DNA of 64,000 nt. Source: Micrococcales bacterium 31B. Its GTDB lineage: Bacteria > Actinomycetota > Actinomycetes > Actinomycetales > Dermabacteraceae. The notes below the pieces were generated by a model. It did no database searches. It saw only the letters and a program-made list of their open reading frames with translations, and was not told the origin of the DNA. The DNA is taken from the NCBI GenBank assembly GCA_022803075.1, contig JAFFTF010000002.1, forward strand, positions 288,090 to 352,089, in the 5' to 3' direction. The position numbers and the translations under genes were made by a program. The first letter of the stretch is position 1; every line of letters begins with the position of its first letter. Shown here in pieces: positions 48,195 to 56,817 of the stretch.

Positions 48195-49052
48195 ATGCAC
48201 ACCTGCAATAATTCCTCCGGCGGGGGTCGGGGCCTCACCCTTCCCCTGCCGCGTAGCGTCATTGCGGCCGCCTGGATCACTGCCGCCCTGCGCCGCACGA
48301 GCCATCCCGACATCGCTCAAGAAATGCTGCAGGGCACCGACGAGCCCCACCAGGTCATCGGCATGGACGCGCTCAACTGGGAGCGGCGCGTGGGCCTGGT
48401 CCCTGCTGCCGAACTACCGACCCACCTCGTACACGAGACTCACGACATGGCCGCGCTCATTCATCGGCTGCGCGATCTGAAAGACTCCGAGGTGCTGGCA
48501 TGCCTGCCGCGACCGGGCCACCCCGGTCTCCTGCCCGGCCCGCCCCCCGTGAACGAGGCCGCCCTGAGCGCGGGCGAATGCCTCATCGTGACCGAATCCG
48601 GACGCGCCGTCGCCGCGCTGGTACCGCGCGTACAGACTTTCGGTAGCGAGGGGGACCACGGCCACTATGTCACGTGGCGGGTACACGCAGCGGCTCCGCG
48701 GCCGGTGCCTCCGCCGGTCTCGGTGCGCGCGGCACATCACGACCTACAGTCGACGCTGCTGCGCCATCTCGACGAACTCGAATCGCTCGACTTCCCCGCT
48801 ATCGCGCGCGGGGACAGCCTCGAGATCGACCATCCGCCCCTGTGGACCGTCGCCGAATTGCCGCCGCTCGGCGCCGCGCACCTGCAGTTGCTCACGCTCG
48901 CCCTGCGCCTCAGCCTCGTGACGGAACACGCGCTCACCACGAGTCGGGTGGTGCACAGTGCCTCGGCGAGCGCGACCCAAGACCTCGCGCTCTCTCGCAT
49001 TCACCACGCCGGCCTGGACGCCCTGGTGGGCGCCCTGCGTGCGTCACACTAG
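48195..49052 (+). CDS. Conserved actinobacterial protein of unknown function
   Basis: 285 residues, no signal peptide or membrane helix. The sequence is rich in Ala, Leu, His and Pro. Visible blocks: ITAALRRTSHPDIAQEMLQGTDEPHQVIG near the start, a small beta-rich middle (GECLIVTESGRAVAALVPRV, GHYVTWRVHAA), and a helical C-terminal part (HLQLLTLALRLSLVTEHALTTSRVVH). I do not recognise a domain. The next gene starts 4 bases after its stop, so the two are co-transcribed. Confidence 0.6.
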   Translation: MHTCNNSSGGGRGLTLPLPRSVIAAAWITAALRRTSHPDIAQEMLQGTDEPHQVIGMDALNWERRVGLVPAAELPTHLVHETHDMAALIHRLRDLKDSEVLACLPRPGHPGLLPGPPPVNEAALSAGECLIVTESGRAVAALVPRVQTFGSEGDHGHYVTWRVHAAAPRPVPPPVSVRAAHHDLQSTLLRHLDELESLDFPAIARGDSLEIDHPPLWTVAELPPLGAAHLQLLTLALRLSLVTEHALTTSRVVHSASASATQDLALSRIHHAGLDALVGALRASH

Positions 49053-49056
49053 GCTC

Positions 49057-49578
49057 GTGACTCACCCGCCGTTTCGGGCCAGCCAGCCCCACAGCCAGCC
49101 CAAGCCTCCCGCCCGCCGCGACACCCCGTCGGCGATCCGCCTGATCGCCCTCATGATGGTGACGACGCTGGTCTTCACCATGGGCAACGTCCTGGCCCTG
49201 AATCAGACTCCGCTTCTGGGGCTCGTGCCGACCGCCCTCGCGGCGGCGGCCCTCGCCTACGTGTGGCGACCCCTGCAGCGGGCCACCCTGGCGTCCGAAC
49301 CGCCCGAGCGCCGCAAACTGTGGCGCGTGTGCAGTTACCTCACGGCGGGTCTCATGGCGCTCGGCCTGGTGCTCATGGTGCTGTCGATTCTGGCGTGGGC
49401 CGCGGTCGGCTCGGGGCCCTATGCGAGCGACGCGACGCGCACGATCGCGCTGTTCGCCGTCAACGGCGCGTACCTGATCTGGCCCATGCTGGTGGGCGTG
49501 GGGGCGTTCGGGGTGAGCCTCACGCTGATTGCGGTGAGCGCGCGCTCGCTGGGCGGCGCGCGCTCACCGCAACCGTAA
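49057..49578 (+). CDS. Four-helix membrane protein of unknown function
   Basis: 173 residues from the GTG at 49057, 4 bases after the preceding gene's stop. A Pro/Ser-rich cytoplasmic start (about 1-25) is followed by four hydrophobic segments (about 30-50, 57-75, 95-120, 132-165). Residues 76-94 are charged (RPLQRATLASEPPERRKLWR). No conserved catalytic residues or known family are evident. Possibly the membrane partner of the upstream soluble protein (inference from position). Confidence 0.6.
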   Translation: MTHPPFRASQPHSQPKPPARRDTPSAIRLIALMMVTTLVFTMGNVLALNQTPLLGLVPTALAAAALAYVWRPLQRATLASEPPERRKLWRVCSYLTAGLMALGLVLMVLSILAWAAVGSGPYASDATRTIALFAVNGAYLIWPMLVGVGAFGVSLTLIAVSARSLGGARSPQP

Positions 49579-49602
49579 TACTGCGGTGCGAACCGGGCCT
49601 AC

Positions 49603-50793
49603 TTAGGCCTGACCGAGCACGTCGCGATACACGGCCTGCGTCTTCTCGCCGATCGACGCCCACGAGAAGTGCTGTTCAACGCGCTGTCGCGACGCGACGC
49701 CGAACGCCCGCGCCCGGTCGAGGTCGCTCACCGATTCGTTCAGGGCGGCTGCGAGATCAGCGACGAACGCGTCGGGGTCCAGCGGCGTGCCCGTGCCGTC
49801 GGTGACCTGCTCGATGTCGACCAGCCAGCCCGTCTCGCCGTCCATGACGACCTCGGGAATCCCGCCCGTGCGGGTCGCCACCACGGGGATTCCGCACGCC
49901 ATGGCCTCGAGGTTCACGATGCCCAGGGGCTCGTAGATGGAGGGGCACGCGAATACCGTCGCATGCGACAAGATCTGGGTGAGCTGATCGCGCGGCAGCA
50001 TCTCGCTAATCAGCACGACCCCCTCGCGGGTCGACTGCAGGTCGGCCACGAGGCCCTCGACCTCGGCGGCGATCTCGGGAGTGTCGGGGGCACCCGCACA
50101 CAGGATCACCTGCACGCCCGGGTCGAGCTCGCGGCACGCGCGCAGGAAGTACGGCAGTCCCTTTTGGCGGGTAATGCGGCCGACGAACACGATCGACGGC
50201 TTGGCCGGGTCGATGTTGAAGCGCGCGAGTGCCTCGGTCGAGTCGTTGTAGGCCCAGCCCTCGAGGTCGATACCGTTGTGCACGACCTTCACCTTCTCGG
50301 GGTCCACATCGGGGTACGAGCGCAGAATGTCTTCGCGCATTCCCGCCGACACGGCGATGATCGCGGCCGCCGCCTCGTACGCGGTCTTTTCGGCCCACGA
50401 CGAGAGGGCGTAACCACCGCCCAATTGCTCGGCCTTCCAGGGCCGCAGGGGTTCGAGCGAATGCGCCGAGATCACATGCGGAATGCCATGCAGCAGCGAC
50501 GCGAGGTGCCCGCCCAGGTTGGCGTACCAGGTGTGCGAATGCACCAAATCGGCCCCCGCGGCGTCCTGCGCCATGGCCAGGTCGACGCCAAAGGTTTGAA
50601 GCGCGCCGTTGGCGGACCCCAGGGTCTCGGGCACCGGATACGCCGTGGCCTCCTCGGCGTCGCGGGGGGCACCAAAGCAGCTCACGCGCACATCGATATC
50701 GCGCTGCAAAACTTTGACCAGCTCAGCCACGTGAACGCCCGCCCCACCATAGATTTCGGGCGGATACTCCTTGGACAAAATGTTGACGAACAA
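49603..50793 (-). CDS. glgA: Glycogen synthase, actinobacterial GT4 type
   Basis: 396 residues from a TTG at 50793, chosen because AAGGAG lies 6 bases before it and the product then starts [18 protein letters not shown], as in the family; an ATG at 50850 overlaps the divergent glgC promoter. GT4 GT-B fold: nucleotide-binding [18 protein letters not shown] and the E-x7-E motif [12 protein letters not shown] near the C-terminus, with [11 protein letters not shown] in the acceptor domain. In Actinobacteria this enzyme makes maltose-1-phosphate or glycogen from ADP-glucose. It is divergent from glgC, whose product is its substrate. Confidence 0.9.
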   Translation of the reverse strand: MFVNILSKEYPPEIYGGAGVHVAELVKVLQRDIDVRVSCFGAPRDAEEATAYPVPETLGSANGALQTFGVDLAMAQDAAGADLVHSHTWYANLGGHLASLLHGIPHVISAHSLEPLRPWKAEQLGGGYALSSWAEKTAYEAAAAIIAVSAGMREDILRSYPDVDPEKVKVVHNGIDLEGWAYNDSTEALARFNIDPAKPSIVFVGRITRQKGLPYFLRACRELDPGVQVILCAGAPDTPEIAAEVEGLVADLQSTREGVVLISEMLPRDQLTQILSHATVFACPSIYEPLGIVNLEAMACGIPVVATRTGGIPEVVMDGETGWLVDIEQVTDGTGTPLDPDAFVADLAAALNESVSDLDRARAFGVASRQRVEQHFSWASIGEKTQAVYRDVLGQA

Positions 50794-50840
50794 TTCCGAC
50801 TCCTTCTGGGGTTTTCTGCTTCTTGGGCCCGAACTTGAAA

Positions 50841-50846
50841 TACAGT
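50841..50846 (+). promoter_or_regulatory. -10 box of a leaderless glgC transcript
   Basis: TACAGT, 6 bases before the ATG of glgC at 50853. The same TACAGT-TCAnCn-ATG pattern precedes the gene at 53593. Confidence 0.55.
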
Positions 50847-50852
50847 TCAACC

Positions 50853-52091
50853 ATGGCTGTCAACAATGTACTAGCAATCGTCCTCGCAGGTGGCGAAGGT
50901 AAGCGCCTCATGCCGCTTACTGCCGACCGTGCCAAGCCCGCGGTCCCTTTCGGAGGCAATTACCGCTTAATCGACTTCGCACTTTCCAACCTCGCCAATG
51001 CTGGGTTTTTGAAGATGGTCGTGCTGACCCAGTACAAGTCGCACTCCCTGGACCGCCACATCTCGCGCACGTGGCGCATGTCGACGCTCCTCGGCAACTA
51101 TGTCACCCCCGTCCCCGCGCAGCAGCGAATGGGCAAGAACTGGTACCTCGGCAGCGCCGACGCCATCTTTCAGTCGCTCAACCTCATCAACGACGAGAAG
51201 CCCGACTACGTCGTGGTGATCGGCGCCGACAACATCTACCGCATGGACTTCTCGCAGATGCTCGACGCCCACAAGGCCTCCGGGGCATCCTGCACGGTGG
51301 CGGCCATTCGCCAGCCGCTCTCGCTCGCCAATCAGTTCGGCGTGATCGAGCTCGACAAGAACGATAAGCACCGCATCGGTGCGTTCCGTGAAAAGCCCAA
51401 CGACGCGGTGGGTCTTGCCGATTCACCCGACGAGGTGCTGGTTTCGATGGGCAACTACATTTTCAATGCGGACGCCCTCGTCGAGGCCGTGCGCAGCGAC
51501 GCCCTGGACCCCGACTCTGCCCACGACATGGGCGGCAACATCGTGCCGAACTTCGTGCAAAAGAACGATTGCGCCGTGCATGACTTCATCGATAATCACG
51601 TGCCCGGCTCGACCGAGCGCGACAAAGACTACTGGCGCGATGTGGGTACTCTCGACGCCTACTACGACGCGCACATGGACCTCATCTCGGTTCACCCCGT
51701 CTTCAACCTGTACAACCACCACTGGCCCGTGTACGGCTCTCCCAACATTCACCCGCCGGCCAAGTTCGTGCATGGCGGCCCTGGCCGCGTCGGCCAGGCG
51801 ACCGACTCGTTCGTCTCGAACGGCGTGGTGATCTCGGGCGGTCAGGTGAGCGGCTCGGTGATTTCCCCCGGAGTCAACCTGCACTCGTGGTCGCAGGTCT
51901 CCGACTCGGTGCTGATGGACGGTGTGCAGGTGGGCCGCCACGCGCAGATCCACCGCGCGATCATCGACAAGAACGTCATCGTGCCCCCGCGGGCTTCGAT
52001 CGGTCTTGACCCCGAACTCGACCGCAAGCGCGGCTTCTTCGTGACCGAATCCGGAATTACGGTGGTCGGCAAGGACCAACTGGTGGTGTAA
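50853..52091 (+). CDS. glgC: Glucose-1-phosphate adenylyltransferase
   Basis: 412 residues from the ATG at 50853. Makes ADP-glucose, the rate-limiting step of glycogen synthesis. Nucleotidyltransferase motifs [32 protein letters not shown] and [12 protein letters not shown] are intact, with a C-terminal left-handed beta-helix ending in the second ligand region. Only 59 bases separate it from the divergent glgA start, so both share one regulatory region. Confidence 0.96.
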   Translation: MAVNNVLAIVLAGGEGKRLMPLTADRAKPAVPFGGNYRLIDFALSNLANAGFLKMVVLTQYKSHSLDRHISRTWRMSTLLGNYVTPVPAQQRMGKNWYLGSADAIFQSLNLINDEKPDYVVVIGADNIYRMDFSQMLDAHKASGASCTVAAIRQPLSLANQFGVIELDKNDKHRIGAFREKPNDAVGLADSPDEVLVSMGNYIFNADALVEAVRSDALDPDSAHDMGGNIVPNFVQKNDCAVHDFIDNHVPGSTERDKDYWRDVGTLDAYYDAHMDLISVHPVFNLYNHHWPVYGSPNIHPPAKFVHGGPGRVGQATDSFVSNGVVISGGQVSGSVISPGVNLHSWSQVSDSVLMDGVQVGRHAQIHRAIIDKNVIVPPRASIGLDPELDRKRGFFVTESGITVVGKDQLVV

Positions 52092-52129
52092 GTTTCGCAG
52101 AACCAGCGTTTTTTTACCGGACGCCGCGG

Positions 52130-52161
52130 CGGCGGGTTGGCAGGCAACTGCCGACCCGCCG
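52130..52161 (+). terminator. Terminator after glgC
   Basis: CGGCGGGTTGGCAG (52130-52143) pairs with CTGCCGACCCGCCG (52148-52161), one G-U pair, GCAA loop, then TCCGCTATTTTCG. Lies 38 bases after the glgC stop. Confidence 0.75.
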
Positions 52162-52203
52162 TCCGCTATTTTCGCCCCAGGCGCCCGGCCACCCAATCTG
52201 CAC

Positions 52204-52209
52204 TAGGGT
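52204..52209 (+). promoter_or_regulatory. -10 box of a leaderless serB transcript
   Basis: TAGGGT, 6 bases before the GTG start of serB at 52216, with no ribosome-binding site. Confidence 0.55.
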
Positions 52210-52215
52210 TGTCAC

Positions 52216-53526
52216 GTGGCTAAAGTTTCGGACAAGCTGACGCAGGCGATCGATCTCAGTGACCAGCGCACAGTTCTCGTGCGCATCAAGGGTGAAGACA
52301 GTCCCGGCGTCTCCAGCCAGATCTTCGAGGCGCTCTCGGCGCCCGACGTGGTGGTGCTCGATGTCGAGCAGTTGGTGGTGCGCGGCGAGCTGCTGCTCAA
52401 CGTGCTCGTCACCGCGGGCGCCAACGAGGGCGCCATGATGGCGCGGGTGACCGAGGTGGGCCGCAACCTCGGCTTCAAGGTGTCGTGTCGCGCTGGCCTC
52501 GGCGACAATCGCCCCAAGCCCCGCAATCGCCTCGCCGTGAGCATCCTCGGCAACCCCGTGCGCCCCATCGCCGTGAGCGAGGTGGCCGGCGCGATCTCGG
52601 CCGCGGGTGCCAACATCGACCGCGTGCGGCGCGTTTCACGCTGGCCCGTCACGACCTTCGAGCTCGAGGTCTCGGGCGGCGATAGCGACCAGTTGCGCCG
52701 CGAGGTGGCCATCAAGGCCGCACAGTATCGCGTCGACATTGCGGTCTCTCCCCTGGGCCTCGCGCGGCGGGGTCGGCGACTCCTCGTCATGGACGTCGAC
52801 TCGACCCTCATCACGGGCGAGGTCATCGAAATGCTCGCGGCGCACGCGGGCGTCGAGGCGCAGGTGCGCGACGTCACCGAGCGCGCCATGCGCGGCGAAC
52901 TCGACTTCGCCGAGAGCCTGCACGAGCGCGTCGCGACCCTCAAGGGTCTGCCCGTGAGCGTGCTCGACGAGGTGCGCGAGACCATCGTGCTGACGCCCGG
53001 GGCGCGCACCGTGTGCCGCACTCTGCGCAGCCTTGGCTACTCGATCGCGCTCGTATCGGGCGGGTTTCAGGAGATCATCGAGCCCATCGCGGCCGACCTC
53101 GGCGTCCACCGCGTGCGCGCCAATCAGCTCGAAGTGGTCGACGGTCACCTCACGGGTCGCGTGCGTGGCCCCGTCATCGACCGCGCCGCCAAGGCGACGG
53201 CACTGCGCGAGTTTGCCGCCGCCGAAGACCTTCCCCTCAGCCGCACCATTGCGATTGGCGACGGGGCGAACGACCTCGACATGCTGTCGGCGGCCGGTCT
53301 CGGCGTGGCCTTCAACGCGAAGCCCATGGTGCGCCGGCAGGCCAAGGCCTCCGTGAATGTGCCCTTTCTCGATTCGGTGCTGTACATGCTGGGTATCTCG
53401 CGCGAAGAGATCGAAGAGCTTGAGCGTGAACACCTCGACGTGGAACACGAGCGCGAGAGTGCGCTGGCATCGACCACCCGGTCGGCAGAGCCGGACCGCG
53501 AAGTAGTTCGCTCAGCGAACATTTAG
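52216..53526 (+). CDS. serB: Phosphoserine phosphatase with N-terminal ACT domains
   Basis: 436 residues. Final step of serine synthesis. Residues about 15-190 contain two ACT-like regions (VLVRIKGEDSPGVSSQIFEALS and RLAVSILGNPVRPIAVSEVAGAIS) that may bind serine. The HAD domain (about 190-400) has the phosphorylated aspartate in VMDVDSTLITGEVIEMLA, SGGFQEII, and IAIGDGANDLDMLSAAGLG. The acidic/basic tail is typical of actinobacterial SerB. Confidence 0.95.
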   Translation: MAKVSDKLTQAIDLSDQRTVLVRIKGEDSPGVSSQIFEALSAPDVVVLDVEQLVVRGELLLNVLVTAGANEGAMMARVTEVGRNLGFKVSCRAGLGDNRPKPRNRLAVSILGNPVRPIAVSEVAGAISAAGANIDRVRRVSRWPVTTFELEVSGGDSDQLRREVAIKAAQYRVDIAVSPLGLARRGRRLLVMDVDSTLITGEVIEMLAAHAGVEAQVRDVTERAMRGELDFAESLHERVATLKGLPVSVLDEVRETIVLTPGARTVCRTLRSLGYSIALVSGGFQEIIEPIAADLGVHRVRANQLEVVDGHLTGRVRGPVIDRAAKATALREFAAAEDLPLSRTIAIGDGANDLDMLSAAGLGVAFNAKPMVRRQAKASVNVPFLDSVLYMLGISREEIEELEREHLDVEHERESALASTTRSAEPDREVVRSANI

Positions 53527-53580
53527 GGTTTCTTTGCCCTCCGTGGCGCCAGGGACGCCGGACAACAGAAAACGGTCAAC

Positions 53581-53586
53581 TACAGT
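53581..53586 (+). promoter_or_regulatory. -10 box of a leaderless transcript
   Basis: TACAGT followed by TCACCT and the ATG at 53593, closely matching the arrangement before glgC. Confidence 0.5.
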
Positions 53587-53592
53587 TCACCT

Positions 53593-55140
53593 ATGGCTAT
53601 CTTCGACAGGGTTGTCGGCGCCCTAGTTTATGCGACCAAGCCCCTTTTCAAAGACTCACCCCCGAACCGGGGGGCCACACCCAACCGCTCACCCGAGGCG
53701 TCCACGCCCCCCGCCCCGCCCCGCCCCGCCGAGCCGGAGCGCGAAACGGTAGACCTGCCCGAGGGCAAGGTCACCCCGTGGTTTGGCGGTTATCGCTTCG
53801 AGAACGTCGGCAGCGCCACGCGCCGCGACCTACTGCCCGAGGCGTTTATCGTCATCAGCTCGCTCGACGAGCTCGACGGGCACGCGCCCTTCGTCGCCCC
53901 CTACCTGACGGCTCACCTGACGGGCCTCGAGAGCGGCGCCACCTGGCGCTACGGCACTGACGACGCCTTCGTGCGCCTCGACTTCGCACCGGGCGAGGTC
54001 ACCCTCACGCGAGCCGCGAGCGGCTCCGCCCCCAGTACCTACGGCCCCTTCGAGGTGCCCGCCTCCCTGATCGAATCTGGCGAGGCGCTGGTCACGCTCG
54101 CCGCCGACTCCATCGCCACCTGGCAGGTCGCCGGCGCCAACCTCAACGACGCCACCCCCCTGTTCACCCACGGCAACGAGAACGGCATCGACCGCTCGTA
54201 CGACCTCGACCTGGCGGACGCCGAGTGGCTCGCCTCCGCGCGCGTCAGCGTCAGCGGCGTCGCGGGGCTGCGCATGGGCTACACGGGGTACGTGGGGCTG
54301 CGCGACCCCCAGTGGGTGACCGGGCCGGACGGCGAGATCGTGCAACGCGAGGGACGCTCCTACCTGAGCCTGACCTGCGCGGGGCCCGGTCATTTTCCCA
54401 CGGCGCACTGGGGCATCTTCAGCGTCGACGCTAGCTCGGTCGACGGGCTGCTGGCCCCCCGCCTCGAGGCGCTCCATTACTTCTGCCGTGACGGCCGGGT
54501 GCTCGGCGACCACCTGGGGCAGGTCGTGATCGACGATGACGCGCAGCACCTGATTCTCAGCAATCGCTGCAGCTTTGGTCTCAATCCGCAGCACCTGCAG
54601 TACGCGCCCGTTGAGGCGGCCGCCGACGATCTCGACGCGACGCTGAGCGGAGTGCACGTGCACAGCCCCGTCGCGTATTCCGCGCCGACCCTATTCGACA
54701 ATTGGGGGCCGAACCTGCGCCGCATCGAGGATCGCTGGCACCTGGCGTTCGTCGAATGCCTCGGCTACGAACCACGCTTCTCGTTTCGGCCCGTGCTCGC
54801 GATCGGCGAACCTGGCGGCAGCATTCGGGGGCCATTCTCGCGAGTGGGCACCGACCCCGTGCATCAGCAGACCGAGGGCGTGCTCGTGAGCCGCATTGGC
54901 GACCAGAACGTCGTGGTCGCGAGCGACGGCGACGCGAGGGATTTTCCGGTGTATGACCTCTCGATGCGCCGCATCGCGCAGGTGGACGCCCCGTTTGGCA
55001 GCAACATTCCGCACTTCGCGGCCGTGGAGGTCGAGGGCCAGCCGCTGCGCGCGCTCTCGTTCGATGGGTCGAGCGAGCATGAGAGCGTGATCGGCTACGG
55101 CGGCCACGGCGACCTCTTGGTGTACGAGAACCGCGCCTGA
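53593..55140 (+). CDS. Uncharacterised protein with propeller-like repeats
   Basis: 515 residues. An amphipathic N-terminal segment (about 1-20), a Pro-rich linker (about 25-55), then a beta-rich region of about 450 residues. Repeating aromatic strand patterns resemble a five-bladed beta-propeller of the glycoside hydrolase GH43/GH32 type: GLRMGYTGYVGLRDPQWV, HWGIFSVDASSV, LFDNWGPNLRRIEDRWHLAFVE, GVLVSRIGDQNVVVASDGD, ESVIGYGGHGDLLVY. The characteristic catalytic triad cannot be assigned with confidence. There is no signal peptide or membrane helix. It stands alone, with a leaderless-type start and a convergent phosphatase downstream. I do not recognise its family. Confidence 0.5.
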   Translation: MAIFDRVVGALVYATKPLFKDSPPNRGATPNRSPEASTPPAPPRPAEPERETVDLPEGKVTPWFGGYRFENVGSATRRDLLPEAFIVISSLDELDGHAPFVAPYLTAHLTGLESGATWRYGTDDAFVRLDFAPGEVTLTRAASGSAPSTYGPFEVPASLIESGEALVTLAADSIATWQVAGANLNDATPLFTHGNENGIDRSYDLDLADAEWLASARVSVSGVAGLRMGYTGYVGLRDPQWVTGPDGEIVQREGRSYLSLTCAGPGHFPTAHWGIFSVDASSVDGLLAPRLEALHYFCRDGRVLGDHLGQVVIDDDAQHLILSNRCSFGLNPQHLQYAPVEAAADDLDATLSGVHVHSPVAYSAPTLFDNWGPNLRRIEDRWHLAFVECLGYEPRFSFRPVLAIGEPGGSIRGPFSRVGTDPVHQQTEGVLVSRIGDQNVVVASDGDARDFPVYDLSMRRIAQVDAPFGSNIPHFAAVEVEGQPLRALSFDGSSEHESVIGYGGHGDLLVYENRA

Positions 55141-55218
55141 TCTGGTGCGGGTTTATCTGGTGCGGGTTTATCTGGTGCGGGTTTAGCGAGGCGAGTTTTG
55201 CGGGCTTAGCGAGGCGAG
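55141..55218. repeat. Tandem repeats at a convergent gene junction
   Basis: Three perfect copies of the 15-mer TCTGGTGCGGGTTTA (55141-55155, 55156-55170, 55171-55185), then GCGAGGCGAG (55186-55195) repeated at 55209-55218. The second copy, with the TTA before it, is the stop codon and last codons of the minus-strand histidine phosphatase; the first is a duplication of that tail. Confidence 0.9.
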
Positions 55219-55808
55219 TAGACCTCGAGCAGGTCGCAGCTACCCTCGGCCGCGGCGCCCGTGGGGGCCCGGTCGCCGTCCTCCAGAGCGGCCGCATCGT
55301 ACTGCAGCACGCACACGGTGCCGGTGGGCACGCCGTGCTGCACGTGCACGATGGGATCGCTCGCGTACTCCTGGTCGATGGCCATCAGCTCGGGCGCCGC
55401 GGCGAGATCAAAGCCCTTGGGGGCGGGCGTGTGCCCTAGATAGTAAGCCAGTGCGCTAATGGCCGGTTCATGGGCCACGACGAGCACCGACCGCACGTCA
55501 TCGAGGTTCAGCGCGCAGAGCTGGTCGTTAATCTCGTCGAGCATCGCGCACGGGGTGGTCATGTAGAGCACCTCGGAGTTCACGACGTGACGGGCCCTCA
55601 CCTTCGAATGGGCGAAGGTCTCTTGGGCGCGCGCGGCGGACGAGACGATGGCGACGTCAACGCTGCGGTCGGAACCCCTGCAGTAGCCCGTGATGAAGGC
55701 ACCCGATTGTGCGGATTGTTCGTGCCCCTTGGGCAGCAGTTTGCGGTGTTTGTCGGTCGAGTTGTACGGCTCGGCTTTGGCGTGTCGCATGAGCATCAGG
55801 TAGGTCAT
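55206..55808 (-). CDS. Histidine phosphatase (SixA/phosphoglycerate-mutase-like)
   Basis: 200 residues from the ATG at 55808 (MTYLMLMRHAKAEP); an ATG at 55820 is possible but adds only four residues. Catalytic His is in LMRHAKAE; the second Arg and the acid region are SSAARAQETF; the second His is in LVVAHEPAISALAYYLG. Other members are SixA-like phosphohistidine phosphatases or small-molecule phosphatases; substrate unknown. Its 3' end has been duplicated in the convergent junction. Confidence 0.85.
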   Translation of the reverse strand: MTYLMLMRHAKAEPYNSTDKHRKLLPKGHEQSAQSGAFITGYCRGSDRSVDVAIVSSAARAQETFAHSKVRARHVVNSEVLYMTTPCAMLDEINDQLCALNLDDVRSVLVVAHEPAISALAYYLGHTPAPKGFDLAAAPELMAIDQEYASDPIVHVQHGVPTGTVCVLQYDAAALEDGDRAPTGAAAEGSCDLLEVYSPR

Positions 55809-55891
55809 GTAACCATCCAATCACAGCAGAACGAGGCGGCGAAAGACGCAATCAACCTTGCGCTCGCCGCCTCGTTCAGGCGTTTTTCAAC

Positions 55892-56659
55892 TTAGACACC
55901 CATGGCGTGATATCCACCGTCGACGTGAATGATTTCGGCAGTCGTCGCTGGCATCCAATCCGAGAGCAGGACGGCGCAGGTCTTCGCAACCGGCTCGGCC
56001 GTCGTGGCGTCCCAACCCAGGGGCGCCCGCTCGGGCCAGCCACCCTCCATCTTCTCGAAGCCGGGAATCGACTTGGCTGCCGTGGTCTTGACGGGGCCCG
56101 CCGAGACCAGGTTGCAGCGGATGCCGAACGGGCCGAGGTCGCGCGCGAGGTAGCGGTTGGTGGCCTCGAAGGCCGCCTTTGCGACGCCCATCCAGTCATA
56201 CACGGGCCACGCGTACTGCGCGTCGAACGTGAGGCCCACGATGGAGCCACCCTCGCCCATGAGGGGCTTCGCGGCCATCGCGAGCGACTTCAGCGAGAAC
56301 GCCGAGATCTGCACGGCGGTCGCCACGTCGGCCCACTCGGTGTTCAAGAAGTTGCCGCCCATCGCGGCCTGCGGCGCGAAACCAATCGAGTGCAGTACGC
56401 CGTCGAGGGCGGGCACGTGCTCCTTCACGCGCTCCGCGAGGGCCGCGAGGTCGTCGTCGCTCGACACGTCGAGCTCGACCACGGGCGCCTCCTTGGGCAG
56501 GCGCTTCGAGATCACCTGAGTGATCTTCATTTGGCGGCCGAACGACGTCAGCACCACTTCGGCGCCCTCCAACTGGGCAAACTTGGCGACGTGGAACGCG
56601 ATCGACGCATCGGTGAGCACGCCCGTGATGAGCAGTCGCTTGCCTTCAAGAAGTCCCAT
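55892..56659 (-). CDS. fabI: Enoyl-[acyl-carrier-protein] reductase (NADH), FabI/InhA type
   Basis: 255 residues from the ATG at 56659 (MGLLEGKRLLITGV); the longer open frame lacks a ribosome site. Reduces the enoyl-ACP intermediate in the last step of fatty-acid elongation. SDR fold: GKRLLITGVLTDASIAFHVAKFAQ binds NADH, GVLHSIGFAP is typical, and YDWMGVAKAAFE is the YxxMxxxK catalytic motif of InhA-like enzymes. Downstream of fabG, 158 bases apart, on the same strand, as in mycobacterial fabG-inhA. Confidence 0.94.
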   Translation of the reverse strand: MGLLEGKRLLITGVLTDASIAFHVAKFAQLEGAEVVLTSFGRQMKITQVISKRLPKEAPVVELDVSSDDDLAALAERVKEHVPALDGVLHSIGFAPQAAMGGNFLNTEWADVATAVQISAFSLKSLAMAAKPLMGEGGSIVGLTFDAQYAWPVYDWMGVAKAAFEATNRYLARDLGPFGIRCNLVSAGPVKTTAAKSIPGFEKMEGGWPERAPLGWDATTAEPVAKTCAVLLSDWMPATTAEIIHVDGGYHAMGV

Positions 56660-56791
56660 GGGTTTTTGTCCTTTTTCCTGGCGGGCCCGCTCGCGCGGAC
56701 GGGTCATAGTGTCGTAGTCAATTGTGCTGCGAAAAGTACAGTGCGTGTGGCAGTACACGCGGACGCGCGGGGATGCGGTTGCCGGTCGGGG

Positions 56792-56811
56792 AGGAGGGAC
56801 CGCGCGTCCGC
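56792..56811. repeat. 20-bp repeat, copy 2 (3' of fabG)
   Basis: AGGAGGGACCGCGCGTCCGC, identical to 43831-43850. It sits 6 bases after the fabG stop on the minus strand. Confidence 0.85.
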
Positions 56812-56817
56812 AAGAAA

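Noticed and set aside
55141-55185. Phage attachment site or transposon end
   Set aside because: Three perfect 15-bp direct repeats, but no integrase, transposase or tRNA gene nearby and no inverted ends.
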